Below are positions 62,200 through 64,000 of a stretch of DNA of 64,000 nt, in pieces (position 1 is the first letter of the stretch; every line of letters starts with the position of its first letter). The position numbers were made by a program, and so were the translations under genes. Source of the stretch: Janthinobacterium sp. GW456P (GTDB lineage: Bacteria > Pseudomonadota > Gammaproteobacteria > Burkholderiales > Burkholderiaceae_D); the NCBI RefSeq assembly GCF_002127655.1, contig NZ_NEHB01000002.1, forward strand, positions 293,251 through 357,250, written 5' to 3'. The notes below the pieces were generated by a model. That model did no database searches. It saw only the letters and a program-made list of their open reading frames with translations, and was not told the DNA's origin.

Positions 62200-63597
62200 A
62201 TGACTGATCAATTCTCCAAAAAGGGCGAAGCCTGGTCGGCCCGGTTTTCCGAACCGGTCTCGGACCTCGTCAAGCGCTACACAGCTTCTGTATTTTTTGA
62301 CAAGCGCCTGGCGCTGTTCGACATCGAAGGTTCGCTGGCCCATGCGGAAATGCTGCATGCGCAAGCCATCATCAGCCCGGCCGACTACGCGGAAATTCAG
62401 CGCGGCATGGCGCAAATCTCGCAGGAAATCGCCGCCGGCCAGTTCGAATGGCTGCTGGACCTGGAAGACGTCCACCTGAATATCGAAAAACGCCTGACCG
62501 AACTGGTAGGCGATGCGGGCAAGCGCTTGCACACGGGCCGTTCGCGCAACGACCAGGTGGCAACCGACATCCGCCTGTATGTGCGTTCCGCCATCGACGA
62601 CATCACCGCCCTGCTGGCGACGTTGCGCGGCGCGCTGACGGACCTGGCCGAGCAGCATGCCGACACCATCATGCCGGGCTTTACCCACATGCAGGTGGCC
62701 CAGCCGATCACCTTCGGCCACCACATGCTGGCGTACGTCGAAATGTTCGGCCGCGACGCCGAGCGCATGATGGATACCCGCAAGCGCGTCAACCGCCTGC
62801 CGCTGGGCGCCGCCGCCCTGGCCGGCACCACCTTCCCCATTGACCGCCTGCGCGTGGCCAAGACCCTGGGCTTCGACGACGTGTGCCACAACTCGCTCGA
62901 CGCCGTGTCGGACCGCGACTTCGCCATCGAATTTTGCGCCGCCTCCGCCGTGCTGATGATGCACGTGTCGCGCATGGCCGAAGAGCTGGTGATCTGGATG
63001 AGCCCACGCATCGGCTTCATCGACATCGCCGACCGCTTCTGCACCGGTTCGTCGATCATGCCGCAAAAGAAAAACCCGGACGTGCCGGAACTGGCACGCG
63101 GCAAGACGGGCCGCGTGTATGGCCACCTGATCGGCCTCTTGACCCTGATGAAAGGCCAGCCGCTGGCCTACAACAAGGACAACCAGGAAGACAAGGAACC
63201 GCTGTTCGACACCGTCGATACCGTCATCGACACACTGCGCATCTTCGCCGACATGGCCGGCGGCATCACGGTCAAACCGGAAGCCATGCGCGCGGCCGCC
63301 CTGCAAGGTTACGCCACGGCGACCGACCTGGCCGACTACCTGGTCAAGAAAGGCTTGCCGTTCCGCGACGCCCATGAAGCGGTGGCCCTGGCCGTACGCG
63401 CCTGCGTCGACGCCGGTTGCGACCTGGCCGACCTGTCGCTGGAGCAGTTGCGCGCGTTTTCGCCGCTGACCGGTGAAGACGTATTCGAGGTGCTGACCTT
63501 GGAAGGCTCCGTTGCCGCACGCGACCACGTGGGCGGCACCGCGCCACGCCAGGTACGCGAAGCGATCGCCCGCGTGCGTACGCAGCTGGAAAAATAA
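62200..63597 (+). CDS. argH: Argininosuccinate lyase
   Basis: 465 residues, the normal size. Fumarase-superfamily lyase with [13 protein letters not shown] in the first third, and the signature loop [12 protein letters not shown] with catalytic Ser at about 284. Splits argininosuccinate into arginine and fumarate, the last step of arginine synthesis. Monocistronic; followed by a strong terminator and then insertion-sequence DNA. Confidence 0.97.
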   Translation: MTDQFSKKGEAWSARFSEPVSDLVKRYTASVFFDKRLALFDIEGSLAHAEMLHAQAIISPADYAEIQRGMAQISQEIAAGQFEWLLDLEDVHLNIEKRLTELVGDAGKRLHTGRSRNDQVATDIRLYVRSAIDDITALLATLRGALTDLAEQHADTIMPGFTHMQVAQPITFGHHMLAYVEMFGRDAERMMDTRKRVNRLPLGAAALAGTTFPIDRLRVAKTLGFDDVCHNSLDAVSDRDFAIEFCAASAVLMMHVSRMAEELVIWMSPRIGFIDIADRFCTGSSIMPQKKNPDVPELARGKTGRVYGHLIGLLTLMKGQPLAYNKDNQEDKEPLFDTVDTVIDTLRIFADMAGGITVKPEAMRAAALQGYATATDLADYLVKKGLPFRDAHEAVALAVRACVDAGCDLADLSLEQLRAFSPLTGEDVFEVLTLEGSVAARDHVGGTAPRQVREAIARVRTQLEK

Positions 63598-63615
63598 AAC
63601 CGGTTCTTGCCGGCA

Positions 63616-63650
63616 AACGCCCCGCTGCAGCGATGCAGCGGGGCGTTTTT
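63616..63650 (+). terminator. Rho-independent terminator of argH
   Basis: A perfect 14-base-pair stem AACGCCCCGCTGCA / TGCAGCGGGGCGTT with loop GCGA and a T-run, 18 bases after the argH stop. The A-rich left flank is short, so it acts mainly rightward. Confidence 0.92.
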
Positions 63651-63655
63651 CATGG

Positions 63656-64000
63656 CTATGTCACCATCAGATGTGGGAACACTCCCAGCGTTGCCTTCAA
63701 TAATGTTTCCGGCGAGCGGATACGCCCGGCGTCGAGTATCCAGCGCCAGCCCAGGTAATTCGGCAGGTAACGGGACGCCACGCCGTGAAAGGGCCCTAGC
63801 CATGCCCGCAGGCGGCTGTGATATGCGTTGACGTTCTGTACATGCGCGGCACCCTGCACGCGGATGCCTGCGCGCAAATTGACGGCCTGGTGGCTGATCC
63901 CCGCTTCCTTGGCAAAGGCGCGATAGGCGGCATGGCCGTCGGTGACCAGCAAAATGTCCTTGTCGATGAAGCGTGGCAGGCAGGCATGCAGCTGCGCTGT
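63656..64000 (-). CDS. IS1595-family transposase, C-terminal part (5' end cut by window)
   Basis: The leftward frame is open from the window edge to the stop at 63656: 114 residues ending in HLMVT. ILLVTDGHAAYRAFAKEAGI holds the second catalytic Asp of the ISXO2-type DDE domain, followed by NLRAGIRVQGAAHVQNVNAYHSRLRAWL (the region with the last acidic/Asn and His) and HGVASRYLPNYLGW, typical of the C-terminus. The gene begins beyond 64000. No terminal inverted repeat was identified between 63600 and 63656. Confidence 0.85.
   Translation of the reverse strand, partial: TAQLHACLPRFIDKDILLVTDGHAAYRAFAKEAGISHQAVNLRAGIRVQGAAHVQNVNAYHSRLRAWLGPFHGVASRYLPNYLGWRWILDAGRIRSPETLLKATLGVFPHLMVT

Overview
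The window looks like a stretch of chromosome from a GC-rich betaproteobacterium, most likely of the Oxalobacteraceae (Janthinobacterium / Massilia / Duganella group). This rests on gene content and protein flavour (N-tethered NirK, NorR, TorF porin, a FabI / Pta-Ack cluster, a complete kdp locus); no rRNA or other marker is present to prove it. I saw no tRNA, rRNA, CRISPR array, prophage or replication origin. The only mobile DNA is an IS1595-type transposase fragment cut by the right edge.

Layout. 1-4000: nitrite/NO module: a leftward nirK with an N-terminal cupredoxin domain (cut by the left edge), divergent norR, and two small cytochromes c. The nirK-norR gap carries a sigma54 -24/-12 promoter, an IHF consensus match and two NorR boxes in the correct order, so nirK appears to be driven by NorR and NO. 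4000-6730: MoxR ATPase, GNAT acetyltransferase and VWA protein. 7040-11500: CPA-type antiporter with a YbdK carboxylate-amine ligase, then a leftward class I amidotransferase and an alginate-lyase-like protein. 11700-14400: small protein, DapA paralogue, degenerate ParA-like protein and TorF porin. 14490-22840: kdpFABC-DE with a cluster of palindromic repeats between kdpC and kdpD, plus an extra 30-residue membrane peptide before kdpF.

23200-33100: parE, hscC, two J-like membrane proteins and parC, with a LexA-type box before parE. 33200-36750: a small LuxR-type regulator, a hypothetical protein, an M43 metalloprotease with a seven-repeat propeller, and a Lys/Ala-rich periplasmic protein. 36950-49490: one long leftward gene set (small ORF, fabI, tolC-like, hlyD-like, rbbA-like, ABC-2 permease, DUF3141, maoC-pta, ackA) behind what looks like a class II FNR-type promoter, suggesting an anaerobic acyl-CoA/acetate energy operon joined to an efflux system. 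49730-53180: M64 peptidase, and a TetR-DUF418 pair.

53190-61120: a nutrient locus made of an S51 cyanophycinase-like hydrolase, a TonB-dependent receptor and an RpiR/SIS regulator, divergent from an AstE-like zinc hydrolase and a YfcC-type carrier. This suggests uptake and breakdown of an aspartyl or acyl-amino-acid compound. 61145-64000: GNAT acetyltransferase, a small secreted protein, argH with a strong terminator, and the transposase fragment.

Coordinates of starts were chosen by ribosome-binding sites, signal peptides and family length. Function names rest on recognised motifs and family memory; no database search was run.
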